This document shows positions 46,314 through 54,851 of a DNA stretch of 64,000 nt, piece after piece. The notes beneath the pieces were generated by a model. The model worked only from the letters and a program-made list of their open reading frames with translations. It made no database searches and was not told the origin of the DNA. Both the position numbers and the translations under genes were made by a program. The first letter of the stretch is position 1; each line of letters opens with the position of its first letter. Origin of the DNA: Mesorhizobium amorphae CCNWGS0123 (GTDB lineage: Bacteria; Pseudomonadota; Alphaproteobacteria; Rhizobiales; Rhizobiaceae); contig NZ_CP015322.1 of the NCBI RefSeq assembly GCF_001686985.1, forward strand, positions 372,001 through 436,000, given 5' to 3'.

Positions 46314-46590
46314 GCGGAGGATGTGGTCAGAGCACTGGAACAGGTCTGTCCGAAGATGGGCTATCCGAAGACGATCCACGTCGACCAAGGCTCCGAGTTC
46401 GTCTCCCGCGACCTCGACCTATGGGCGTACGCGAAAGGCGTGACGCTCGACTTCAGCAGGCCGGGAAAGCCCACCGACAACGCCTACATCGAAGCCTTGA
46501 ACGACCGCTTCCGGGCGGAGTGCCTGAACGCCCACTGGTTCCTGACCCTTGCCGACGCCGCCGAAAAGTTGGAGGATTGGCGCAGATACT
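46314..46590 (+). pseudogene. IS3 OrfB, middle part
   Basis: This block reads EDVVRALEQVCPKMGYPKTI, HVDQGSEFVSRDLDLWAYAK (second catalytic aspartate) and GKPTDNAYIEALNDRFRAEC (catalytic glutamate), then EKLEDWRRY. It is cut at 46590 by the serine-recombinase element; the 3' end continues at 51479. Confidence 0.88.
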
Positions 46591-46618
46591 TAAATCCTGT
46601 TTCATAACACCCATCTGT

Positions 46619-47187
46619 CTATGTCGTTGAAGTGAATAGGTTTTGCTGATCTGGATGCGATCCCGTGGGGTATTTTGGGTTTTGCCGCGCGCGATGAACG
46701 ATGCGCTGGGCCGCCGGTTCGTCAAGCGTTGATCGGCTGAAGATCCACGGACCATCCGGCAGAGGATGAACGCCTTCGATCTCGCCCGCCTCGGCGGCGA
46801 GCCTGAGGGTCTTCGGTGCAACGCCGAGAAGGCGCACCGCCTTGTTCCGGTTAAGCCATGGCTCTTTGCCGTCGGCCGCTGGCCGGAAGATAGGGATCTT
46901 ATGATGCGACCTGTGCGCGGTGACCCGTTCGCGTGTCCATCGATTGCCACGGCCGGTCACCAGTCCATTGCGGTTGAGGATGCTGGCAATCAGATCATCA
47001 TTGGCGATGAGCACCAGTTGGCGGACGGACGCGATGATGTCGCCGGACGTGCTGTTGCGCTGTCCACGGCGACGCTTCGGCAGGCGCAGTTCAGTATGGA
47101 CGCCACCAACCCAATGGATCAGGAGAACGATCTCTGACGCTTCGTCATCGATATCGGCGACCTCCCGGATGACGGTGCGAACGATGC
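46619..47187 (-). pseudogene. Large serine recombinase, C-terminal part
   Basis: After the IS66 the minus strand continues KRIVRTVIREVADIDDEASE, IVLLIHWVGGVHTELRLPKR, GLVTGRGNRWTRERVTAHRS and NRNKAVRLLGVAPKTLRLAA, ending LFTSTT at 46619. This is the C-terminal helix-turn-helix-like extension common in rhizobial recombinases of this kind. Confidence 0.75.
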
Positions 47188-47275
47188 GCTTCTTGGCAAG
47201 CGCGAATTTCCCCGCACCTTTTGCTGTTGAGTGCTCTGATGCAAGGTGTCCACCGAAATAGGTGGACACCAGGTG

Positions 47276-47749
47276 ATGGAAGAAGATGAGCAGAAACTGC
47301 GGGTGAGGCTTGTCGGTCGGGACGGGCGACGCCGATACGACCCGGCATCGAAGGACCGTCTTGTCTCGGCCTGCCTTGAGCCTGGCGTGTCGGTATCGAG
47401 GCTCGCGCTCGAACATGGGGTCAATGCGAACCTTCTTCGGAAGTGGATAAAGAAGCGCGCGGAGACCCAGTCCTTCCCGCCGTCCTCATCACCGTCGTTT
47501 ATCCCGGTTCAGATTGAAAGCACTTCCGATCGGGTCTTGCTGCGACAGAGCAGCATGGCTGCGGTGGATTTGCCGGGGACTTGCGATGGGGTGCGTGGGT
47601 CGGCATCGAAAAGGACAGCGCCTTTTTCCTCTCCGGCCAAGGTGAGCGCGTCGCTGCCGAACGGTGTGAAGTTGACGCTGGAATGCGGTGATGTGGATGC
47701 GTTGGCAGCGGTAATCGGAGCGCTGGGTCATGTTCACACTGGGCGCTGA
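47276..47749 (+). CDS. tnpA: IS66 TnpA (Orf1)
   Basis: The start at 47276 gives a 157-residue protein MEEDEQKLRVRLVGRDGRRR with an N-terminal helix-turn-helix (DPASKDRLVSACLEPGVSVS, RLALEHGVNANLLRKWIKKR) and a C-terminal segment ending LECGDVDALAAVIGALGHVH. IS66 TnpA is a small accessory DNA-binding protein needed for transposition together with TnpB and TnpC. Its stop overlaps the tnpB start by about 20 bases. It is intact. Confidence 0.88.
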   Translation: MEEDEQKLRVRLVGRDGRRRYDPASKDRLVSACLEPGVSVSRLALEHGVNANLLRKWIKKRAETQSFPPSSSPSFIPVQIESTSDRVLLRQSSMAAVDLPGTCDGVRGSASKRTAPFSSPAKVSASLPNGVKLTLECGDVDALAAVIGALGHVHTGR

Positions 47750-48083
47750 CCTGAAAGTCTACCTGCACCGCGAGCCGATCGACTTCCGGGCCGGCATCAA
47801 CAGCCTTGCGGTTCTGGTCCAGGAGACGATGGCGCTCGATCCGTTTGCTCCGGCGGTTTTTGCGTTCTGCAATCGCCGTCGCGACCGGATGAAGCTCCTG
47901 TTCTTCGATCGGTCGGGCTTTGTGCTGGTCCTGAAGCGGCTGACCGAGGACAGGTTCCGGTGGCCGCGCCGGGAGGCAGCGGTGGTCACGCTTACGACCG
48001 AGCAATTGCACTGGATCCTCGACGGCATCGATATCGATGCGATGGTCCGCCATCCGGTGCGGCAATATCAGGTTGCCGGTTGA
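47730..48083 (+). CDS. tnpB: IS66 TnpB (Orf2)
   Basis: This 117-residue protein (DLKVYLHREPIDFRAGINSL, FAFCNRRRDRMKLLFFDRSG, FVLVLKRLTEDRFRWPRREA) is a canonical IS66 Orf2 of normal length. The function is uncertain but it is required for transposition in studied elements. It overlaps tnpA and precedes tnpC by 54 bases. It is intact. Confidence 0.92.
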   Translation: MFTLGADLKVYLHREPIDFRAGINSLAVLVQETMALDPFAPAVFAFCNRRRDRMKLLFFDRSGFVLVLKRLTEDRFRWPRREAAVVTLTTEQLHWILDGIDIDAMVRHPVRQYQVAG

Positions 48084-48137
48084 GGGCTCTCGAATTGAGC
48101 GGTTGACGCGGCGGCATGCTTTCGATTCAAGAATCTG

Positions 48138-49374
48138 ATGAATCGACCCGGCGAACCGACTGTTGAAGAGTTGATGGCGCATATTGCTGCACTGCAGGCG
48201 CAGAACCGTCAACTCACCGAACGCGTCGTCAAACTCGAGGAAGAGCTGGCGCTTGCACGGCTGCATCGTTTTGCGCCGCGCAGTGAAAAACACATTGACC
48301 GCCTCTTCAATGAAGCCGAACAGGCCGCGGATGAGGACGCCGCCGACAACGAAGATGGCGATGTCGTTGTCCTGCCGGACACGGGCTTGCCGGCGACCGA
48401 AGGGGCGACGGGAAAGAAGCGCGGCCGCAAGGCCTTGCCGGAAAACCTGCCGCGCGAGCGTGTCGAGTATGACCTTCCCGACGCCCAGAAGGCTTGTCCT
48501 TGCTGCCGTCACCAGATGCATCGCATGGGCGAGACCGTTACCGAGCAACTTCATATCGAGGTGAAGGCGAAGGTCCTGCAGAATGTGCGGTTCAAATATG
48601 CTTGCCGTCATTGCGACCGCACCGGGATCAACACGCCGGTCGTGATCGCGCCGATGCCCACGCAACCTTTGCCGGGCAGCATCGCTACGGCCTCGACGCT
48701 GGCCTTCGCGCTCGTTCATAAGTATGTCGACGGCACACCGCTCTACCGCCTGGCGCAGGCCTTCGAGCGCGCCGGCGTTCCTGTCAGCCGAGGCGCTCTG
48801 GGCCACTGGGTGATCGGCTCAAGCGAAAGGCATCTCTCCCGCATCTATGACGCGCTGAAGCTGCAGCTCAGATTGCAGCCCCTCATCCATGGTGACGAGA
48901 CCACGGTCCAGGTGCTGAAGGAAATGGACAGAGAGGCCGCCAGCACGTCATATATGTGGGCTTACCGGAGCGGCCAGGACAGTGACGAGCCGATCGTGCT
49001 GCTCGATTATCAGCCGGGCCGCCCCAAAAGTCTTGCCGGACAGCAAGCTCGGCGACGCCGTCTCCTACACCCTGAACCAATGGGGATATCTGACGCGTTA
49101 CACCGAGGACGGCAGCATGCCGATCGACAATAATCTTCTCGAGCGTGACATCAGACTCTTTGCCACTGGCCGGAAAAGTTGGCTGTTCAGCGATACCGTC
49201 GACGGAGCCAGGGCCAGCGCCGTCATCTACAGCCTGATGTTGACCTGCCGCGCCTGCGGCGTCGAGCCGTTAGCGTGGCTGCGCTACGTCCTCACCGAGT
49301 TGCCTCAACGCGCTATCGATACTGATATCGACGACCTGCTGCCCTTCAACTTCGCCAAAACCGCTGCAGCCTGA
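48138..49374 (+). pseudogene. tnpC: IS66 TnpC transposase with internal deletion
   Basis: The N-terminal part is normal: leucine-rich helix (MAHIAALQAQNRQLTERVVK), zinc-binding CPCCRHQMHRMGETVTEQLH, and HGDETTVQVLKEMDREAAST with catalytic aspartates. After LLDYQPGRPK the sequence jumps, out of frame, to DSKLGDAVSYTLNQWGYLTR and then to the C-terminus (NNLLERDIRLFATGRKSWLF; LPFNFAKTAAA). About 130 residues of the catalytic core are missing, so the protein is inactive. Confidence 0.85.
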
Positions 49375-49449
49375 TCCGCCCGGACGCGTCCGTCTGAAAG
49401 CGATCAGCTGTTGCAAGGGCCGTCGACGTGCGGGGAAATGAGCGCTTAC

Positions 49450-50939
49450 GCTTCCTGAGCCTTGCATCCGTCGTCGGCGCCGCCCACACAGCCTTGAGAT
49501 TGGCGGCGAGCGCGGTGACGTGTATTGGCGACAGAAGTGATGGCTCCGATGTCGAGGCAGCATGCGCAGCAATCCTGCTCTCGATCTCGCCGACACGCGT
49601 AAGCGCCCGGTTCCATCGCAACTCCAGTTCCGCCGCGACCAGCCGGTTCCGCGGATCGATGGCGTCGTATTGCCGGAACGCCCGATCGGCGCTGTAGCGT
49701 GCCGCCTCGAGATCGCGCATCAGAACATCGCGGACCTGATCGCGGCGACTGGCCGCTTGCGCTTCGGCCTCGACGGCCGCGGCTATCGCTCCCGGCTCGA
49801 CAACCCGCAGAAGAGCTTCTTCGATGGCGTCGTCGACGCGTAGCCCGAAGCGATGCAACGCGGCTCGCCATTGTCAAGCAGACCACGCCAGCAGGAATAG
49901 CGCGGAATGTTGTGCTTGGTTCCCGTGTAGCGGACCGTCAGCTTGCGGCCGCAGCGCCGGCAGCGGACAAGGCCGGCGAGCAGAGCGTCGCCATGCTTGG
50001 GCGCCCCGTGATGCCGGCTCGTGGGCGCGTTGTCGCTCACCATCTTGCGGATCGCTTCCGCCCTTCCCAGTCGACGTGGTCTTCGTGTGCACCCGGGATC
50101 AGCGCCAGCCATTCATCACGCGCCTTACGGCGGCTGCGCGAGCGAATGGGTGTTGCATCATATCCCGACGCAGCACGAGTCTTACCATAGGCGTAGGCGC
50201 CGCCGTAGATCGGGTATCATTCGGTGGATGGTCGCATAGCTTGGCCTGCGCCAAACCACATCGCCATTGTTGCGCTTGGCAGGCAAATCCAGCCCATGTT
50301 CGAGGAACCAGAGCAGGGCCTGGCGGGCACTGCCGAGTTCCGCCACCTGTCAAACACAAGGGTGATGGCCTCTTGCATGCGACGATCGGGATCCTTCTCC
50401 AGCCGGTCGCCGACCTTCACGAAGCCGACCGGGGCTGTGACAATGAGCTCGCCGCGCCGGGCCTTCTCGTAGCGTGCCGACAGGGAACGCTGACGCAGAA
50501 GATCGAGTTCGCACTCGTTGAGGCTGCCCTTCAATCCCAGCAGCAGCCGGTCATTACCCTGACGCGGCGCATAGACCGTCTCCTGATCGACCAGCACGGT
50601 ATCGACGACGCGGCACATCTCGATGAGCTGCTGCCAGTCACGGCTGTTGCGGGCGAAGCGCGATACTTCCCGCGCCGCAACCGCCCCAACCTTGCCGAGA
50701 CAGACTGCGGCGACCATCCGATCGAAGCCCGCTCGCGCGACACCGCCAGCAGCAGAGCGGCCGAGATCGTCATCGACGGTCTCGATGCAAGACCAGCCGA
50801 GCGCCACCAGGCGATCGCGCATCGCATACTGCAGGGCGCTGCTCTCACGATTGTGCAGAACCTGATGGGCCGAGGACTGCCGCACATACAGGATCGCCTT
50901 GCGCTCCAGATGGTGGGGCCGGATCTTCTCATGCATCAT
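49450..50939 (-). pseudogene. Large serine recombinase, N-terminal part
   Basis: From the ATG at 50939 the resolvase domain reads HLERKAILYVRQSSAHQVLH (catalytic serine in RQSS), AREVSRFARNSRDWQQLIEM and RQGNDRLLLGLKGSLNECEL. Frameshifts begin near 50335. The zinc-ribbon (GLVRCRRCGRKLTVRYTGTK) and coiled-coil region (AELELRWNRALTRVGEIESR) follow in other frames. Several frameshifts plus the IS66 insertion make it a pseudogene. Confidence 0.82.
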
Positions 50940-51126
50940 GGCTCGCTTCCTCCCGTTGAACGGCGCGCGCGCCGTCGACGTGATCGAGGATCAGGCGCAC
51001 CATCAGCTTTGTCAGCGTCGGGCGCGTCTCTTCCGGCAGCGCCTGCCATGGTGGCATCTGCGCGGTCTCCGGATCGTGCGGGTTGGAGAACAGATCGGAC
51101 TGATATGTCGTGGGCTGGCGCGGCAC
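50929..51126 (-). CDS. Small conserved protein preceding the serine recombinase
   Basis: This 65-residue frame (MPRQPTTYQSDLFSNPHDPE, LPEETRPTLTKLMVRLILDH) overlaps the recombinase start by 11 bases. A short protein of this pattern commonly precedes this type of recombinase in rhizobia. Its function is unknown. It may be a recombinase partner or directionality factor, but nothing in the sequence shows that. A further short minus-strand frame at about 51190-51307 (MFDRAVCAAWRIAAAPHVDP) has no recognisable family. Confidence 0.6.
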   Translation of the reverse strand: MPRQPTTYQSDLFSNPHDPETAQMPPWQALPEETRPTLTKLMVRLILDHVDGARAVQREEASHDA

Positions 51127-51478
51127 GGACCTCTCCCCGATTCGCGTCGTAAGGACCCGATGCTGCGCCCGAATCCTCCAATTGCGATGGGGTGGGGGAA
51201 TTGGCCGTCGCGTCCTGCAGCAGTGTCACTAAGACGCCAAGCGTTCTGGGATCAACATGTGGGGCAGCGGCAATGCGCCACGCGGCGCAGACCGCGCGAT
51301 CAAACATCCAGGCCGGAACCTCCAGCCACCGATCGGAGGCGGGGCCAGAGAAACTGCAGCGGAAACCACCCGGTCAGCCTTCTCGATCACCTCATGAACG
51401 TGAACACAACGCCCGGCCTAGGGATGCCATGGATAAAGAAACTTGCGTTCCTCCCGTGGGCGTTCTCTCGTCGTGTTG

Positions 51479-51600
51479 TATAACGAGGTGCGCCCGCATG
51501 GGGCGATCGGGCACAAGGCCCCGATCTCGTTGCTCAATCACGATGACGCCGCCAGCCCGCCATCGTGAGAAAGCCGGGAAACTCTACCTTCCGGCGTCCA
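51479..51600 (+). pseudogene. IS3 OrfB, 3' end
   Basis: YNEVRPHGAIGHKAPISLLN then HDDAASPPS and a stop is the C-terminal end of the IS3 OrfB whose earlier parts are at 36245-36985 and 46314-46590. The IS3 right end lies shortly downstream but I cannot place it exactly. Confidence 0.82.
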
Positions 51601-51930
51601 GAGAATGGTATCGGAGCACCGATTGCCAAGACTTTCCCTCGACCCGGAGGAGATTAGGGTCTCAGGTCACGGCCTTCGATGCACTGTGAAGAGATGCTCC
51701 CGCAAAAGGCATATAGCTGGCTCGGAAACCGCTTCCTCCGACGGCCAGACGCGATGCTCAAAATCGCAAGATCGACGCGATGGTTTTCGTGCGAATCAGG
51801 ATCGCAGGATCCGCGTGCGCGATGCACTCAAGCCGGTGCACAAGCATACCCGATGGAACAGCACCTCGTTCCTTATAGTATTTCGTGAATGACGTGCGTC
51901 CCCACCGCGCGGTCACAGCGGACACGGAGG
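51601..51930. other. Region without a recognised gene
   Basis: Plus-strand open frames here (for example MHCEEMLPQKAYSWLGNRFL) show no recognisable family and may be further IS debris. Confidence 0.4.
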
Positions 51931-53103
51931 TTAAAGGGTTGCCGCATTGCAGAAAAGGCTTTCGATAACGGCCTCTCTGCTGTCACCAATGTCGTCTCCA
52001 TTGAAGTAAACGATCGCGCCAGTCCTGTCCTTTTCGCGGAAGAACATTTGGGTCCTGACACCGGGATCGCTGCCACCGTGACCCCAAATGACATCACCAT
52101 TTTTGAGGATGCGTTTGTTCCAGCAGAGAGCGCGACCATCATGGACTTCAGAGAGCATCATGTTGATGGTCGACTCTTTCAGCAACTGATTTCCGCCTCG
52201 GTATCCATAAGCGGCGAGAAAGAGCGCCAGTTCCTCGACGCTCGTGCGCGCCAGTCCCTCCGGATAGGTGGGGTAACTGTAGAAGCAATGCGGCATGCGG
52301 CCCCCCGGCGTAAGCTCATCAATTGTCAAACCAGGAGCTGGTAACAGGGAGGAAAATGATTGCCGGCCCCTCTCCAACATTTCTTTGGTGACCCTGCCAT
52401 AGACAACCGCGTGCCGGTCAACATCGACATCACGCACATACCAGCCAGTGCTGTTCATGCCCAAGGGGGTGAAGATGTGGTCGGCGCAATAATCGGTGAA
52501 GCTCGTGCCAGTCACGCACTCGACAAGGTGGCCGAGCAGGCCATAAGCAACATTGCAATACCCGGGCGGCAGCGATGAACCAGGATCGAGATAAGGATTC
52601 CGGCCGGGGTGATCCGGTTCGAATATGCCGGGCGCCCACTCATGGAAATTGTCGTTGGCGTCATAATAGGCTCCTCCTGGCTTTAGGTATGCCTCGACCC
52701 AGTCGCCAAGCGCAGCCGCTGGATCGCCGCAGGCGTAGGTCTCCCAGTAAGACTTCCCATCCCGGATTGACGAACGATGATTCAAGAGCCGCCGTGCCGT
52801 GATGGCCACCGATGGGTGTTTCGGATTGACGACCTGATAGGGAAGATACCTACTGACATCAGTATCGAGGTCAACTAACCCCCGCTCCCAAAGCTGCATC
52901 ACGGCCGTTGCCGTAATGGTCTTCGACACGGAACCGATATTCATGATGGTTTTGGGCGTCATCGGAACTTTGCGTGTCACATCTGCCCATCCATAACCCT
53001 TTGCCCAAACGAGCCTGCCATCTTGCACGATCCCAACTGCTGAGCCTGGAATCGAAAACTCCTTGAGTTTGCCCTCGATGACCGCATCAATCGATGATTG
53101 CAT
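51931..53103 (-). CDS. Serine hydrolase of the beta-lactamase (class C/DD-peptidase) family
   Basis: This 390-residue serine hydrolase has the catalytic S-x-x-K tetrad at about residues 58-61 (NIGSVSKTITATAVMQLWER), a Y-x-N element in PPGYCNVAYGLLGHLVE and a C-terminal HGGSDPGVRTQMFF replacing the KTG box. Relatives include esterases, D-aminopeptidases and transesterases as well as beta-lactamases. I see no clear signal peptide, so a cytoplasmic amidase, esterase or aminopeptidase is more likely than a lactamase. It lies behind a permease remnant and a LysR-type box at 53405, and next to an M20 amidohydrolase, suggesting joint breakdown of an amide- or peptide-like substrate. Confidence 0.88.
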   Translation of the reverse strand: MQSSIDAVIEGKLKEFSIPGSAVGIVQDGRLVWAKGYGWADVTRKVPMTPKTIMNIGSVSKTITATAVMQLWERGLVDLDTDVSRYLPYQVVNPKHPSVAITARRLLNHRSSIRDGKSYWETYACGDPAAALGDWVEAYLKPGGAYYDANDNFHEWAPGIFEPDHPGRNPYLDPGSSLPPGYCNVAYGLLGHLVECVTGTSFTDYCADHIFTPLGMNSTGWYVRDVDVDRHAVVYGRVTKEMLERGRQSFSSLLPAPGLTIDELTPGGRMPHCFYSYPTYPEGLARTSVEELALFLAAYGYRGGNQLLKESTINMMLSEVHDGRALCWNKRILKNGDVIWGHGGSDPGVRTQMFFREKDRTGAIVYFNGDDIGDSREAVIESLFCNAATL

Positions 53104-53109
53104 AGATGT

Positions 53110-53314
53110 TTACTCCTTCGCGAGAATCCCACGTCCTAAAAGAATGCCTCTGGAAATCGAGGTGCCGAAATCGCCGCCGAGGATGCGACAGCCAATGCAG
53201 CACCTCATTGGAGAACGGCGACGAAGCAAAGGCGGCAACAAAAGATAGCGCCCGACCACCACAACGAACGAGGTCGCCTGCATTAAGTCCCAGAGGTTTA
53301 ACAAAAAAGCTCAT
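53110..53314 (-). pseudogene. DppB-type permease fragment (tentative)
   Basis: On the minus strand FSNEVLHWLSH and then, one frame over, RILGGDFGTSISRGILLGRG resemble the N-terminal periplasmic loop of oligopeptide permeases (the DFGTSIS motif). Only about 65 codons remain and the frame ends six bases before the serine-hydrolase start. Confidence 0.4.
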
Positions 53315-53404
53315 CGTCCTGTCTGCGATTTTCGACTCTTTAATGTGCAGCTGGTTCTCAATTGCCGCCGAGTTTACGTCAAATTCAGTCTGTATATCGA
53401 GGTC

Positions 53405-53419
53405 ATCTCGTTTTCAGAT
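53405..53419. promoter_or_regulatory. LysR-type box upstream of the serine hydrolase
   Basis: ATCTCGTTTTCAGAT matches ATCTCGTTTCGAGAT at 13 of 15 positions and keeps T-N11-A. The neighbouring GTCAAATTCAGTCTGTATATC is nearly the same as beside the box at 30777. On the minus strand CGATATACAG could be the -10. The serine hydrolase starts 302 bases away with the permease remnant between. Confidence 0.5.
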
Positions 53420-53579
53420 GGGACTCAGATTGGCGTAAGCCCGAAATTCCGTCGGAGTATCGCCGGGCTGTAAGCGGCGAATGTGCTCTCACGCTTGTCA
53501 TGTGGGTACTCACTTGGATTACTTGGAGGCAGCTCATATGAGGGGTAACGCTCACCGAGTTGCGAAATTCAGCCAGCTT

Positions 53580-54851
53580 TCAAGACTTTGCGTCATTTAG
53601 CTGCGGAGGCCAGGTGTTTCCCTCGCCTCGCAGGATCGCCTCGGCGGCATCAGTCAGCACCTGGCAGCCGAGCACCAGGTCGGCATCGTCTGTGTTTTCG
53701 GTCCAATGGTGGCTGGTGCCGCCGATGCTCGGCACGAAAAGCATAGCGGACCTCAGTCTGCGCGCCACGACTTGGGCGTCGTGACCAGCCCCACTTGGCA
53801 TCCTTACATAGGCGTTTGGAGCATGGCGCGCGGCCGCTTTCTCTATCGCGTCCTGAAAGGCCGGATCCATGTGGCATGGTTTGCCGGTCTCGGTTTGCTC
53901 GATCTCGGCGCGGCAGCCCATTTTCATGGCGGTCTCTTCAACCAGCCCCCTTAGCACAGCATCCAGGCGCTCAAGCACCGGCATTTCTGAATCGCGAAAC
54001 TGGAACAGCATCTCTGCCTTGCCCGGAATTATGCTGGGAGCACCCGGCTCCAGCGTAATGCGGCCTGTGGTCCATACGGAACGCGGGCCGGCCACTTCAG
54101 GAAAGTGCCTTGCAATGGCCATGGCCAGCGTCGCTGCTGCGACGCCGGCATCCCTTCGGATGGCCATGCGCGTCGTGCCGGCGTGATTCTGGATACCGTG
54201 AAAAACGATTGAGTACTGCCAAATCCCGACGATGCTCGTAACAACACCGATCCGTTTGCTCGAGGCTTCCAGCGCGTCCCCCTGTTCTATATGTGCTTCC
54301 AGATAACCGACGTGGCGTTCCGGCTCCACCAGAGATCGGGGAACGCCGGTTAGGCCGGCCGCACGGAGCGCGTCCCTAAGCGGCAGCCGGTGATCAACAT
54401 TCACCGCGCGATCGATCTCCGCCTCATCGATGTCACCGACGAATGAACGACTTCCGAGCATCGAGACGTAGTGACCTTCTTCATCCGCCCACGCCACTGG
54501 CGCGATGGGAAGGTCTGCGCAGTCCGGCGTTTCCGCCAAGGTCCGGGCAATTTCAAGGCCGTAGACCACACCAAGCGCCCCGTCCAGCCATCCGGCATAA
54601 TTCTGGGACTCTGCGTGCGACCCGATCAACAGCGATCGCCGGTCCGACCGCGGCGTGCCGAACACGTTGCCGACCCCGTCAATATGCGCCTGAAGCCCTA
54701 CGGCTTCGTACTGCTGCGCAAGCCAGCGGCGGCTGTCCATATCCTCCTTCGAATAGGTTGGACGATGGACACCGGTCCGGTACGCGCCGAACTGCGCGAA
54801 ACCTCTGAGATCCGAGAGCAACCGCCCGGCGTTGATCTTTGGCATTTGCAC
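53580..54851 (-). CDS. M20-family amidohydrolase (N-carbamoyl-amino acid hydrolase / allantoate hydrolase type)
   Basis: This 423-residue zinc/manganese amidohydrolase of the AmaB-like M20 group hydrolyses carbamoyl or other amide bonds on amino acids. It has the metal-binding first motif LLIGSHAESQNYAGWLDGAL, AWADEEGHYVSMLGSRSF with the catalytic Glu, EAHIEQGDALEASSKRIGVV, the dimerisation-domain arginine region FHGIQNHAGTTRMAIRRDAG and a C-terminal SGAGHDAQVVARR. GSHAES, where most carbamoylases have GSHxDT, is unusual, so substrate prediction is unsafe. It starts at 54851 and is separate from the serine hydrolase by about 480 bases; a weak LysR-type box lies 223 bases upstream. Confidence 0.87.
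   Translation of the reverse strand: MQMPKINAGRLLSDLRGFAQFGAYRTGVHRPTYSKEDMDSRRWLAQQYEAVGLQAHIDGVGNVFGTPRSDRRSLLIGSHAESQNYAGWLDGALGVVYGLEIARTLAETPDCADLPIAPVAWADEEGHYVSMLGSRSFVGDIDEAEIDRAVNVDHRLPLRDALRAAGLTGVPRSLVEPERHVGYLEAHIEQGDALEASSKRIGVVTSIVGIWQYSIVFHGIQNHAGTTRMAIRRDAGVAAATLAMAIARHFPEVAGPRSVWTTGRITLEPGAPSIIPGKAEMLFQFRDSEMPVLERLDAVLRGLVEETAMKMGCRAEIEQTETGKPCHMDPAFQDAIEKAAARHAPNAYVRMPSGAGHDAQVVARRLRSAMLFVPSIGGTSHHWTENTDDADLVLGCQVLTDAAEAILRGEGNTWPPQLNDAKS

Larger units (their letters stand above)
47196..49449 (+). mobile_element. IS66-family element 2
   Basis: The ends are inverted repeats GCAAGCGCGAATTTCCCCGC (47196) and, inward from 49449, GTAAGCGCTCATTTCCCCGC. They are flanked by an 8-base near-duplicate target (GCTTCTTG at 47188-47195 and GCTTCCTG at 49450-49457), as expected for IS66. 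It contains tnpA, tnpB and a deleted tnpC on the plus strand and sits in the serine recombinase gene. Confidence 0.88.
46591..51478 (-). mobile_element. Serine-recombinase element inserted in IS3, itself carrying an IS66
   Basis: The DNA between the two halves of IS3 OrfB (AGATACT on the left, TATAACGAG on the right, sharing a single T) encodes a large serine recombinase on the minus strand and a small upstream open frame. There is no evident inverted repeat or long target duplication, in line with serine-integrase insertion. Its recombinase gene is split by an IS66 at 47196-49449. Confidence 0.75.
36190..51600 (+). mobile_element. IS3-family element split into three parts by nested insertions
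   Basis: One IS3 (OrfA/OrfB) reading can be followed across three separated blocks: 36245-36985, 46314-46590 and 51479 to about 51600. The first gap holds an IS256 element and its passengers (36986-46313). The second holds a serine-recombinase element (46591-51478). Joining the blocks restores OrfB: FSYRR plus EDVVRALEQV, then DWRRY plus NEVRPHGAIGHKAP. An element of about 1.2 kb thus spans about 15 kb. The exact outer ends are not determined. Confidence 0.85.

Noticed and set aside
47499..48806. 435-codon minus-strand frame in IS66
   Set aside because: It is antisense to tnpA, tnpB and tnpC, whose frames carry recognisable motifs; the antisense frame has none.
49824..51152. 442-codon plus-strand frame
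   Set aside because: It is antisense to the serine recombinase, whose resolvase domain is clear on the minus strand.
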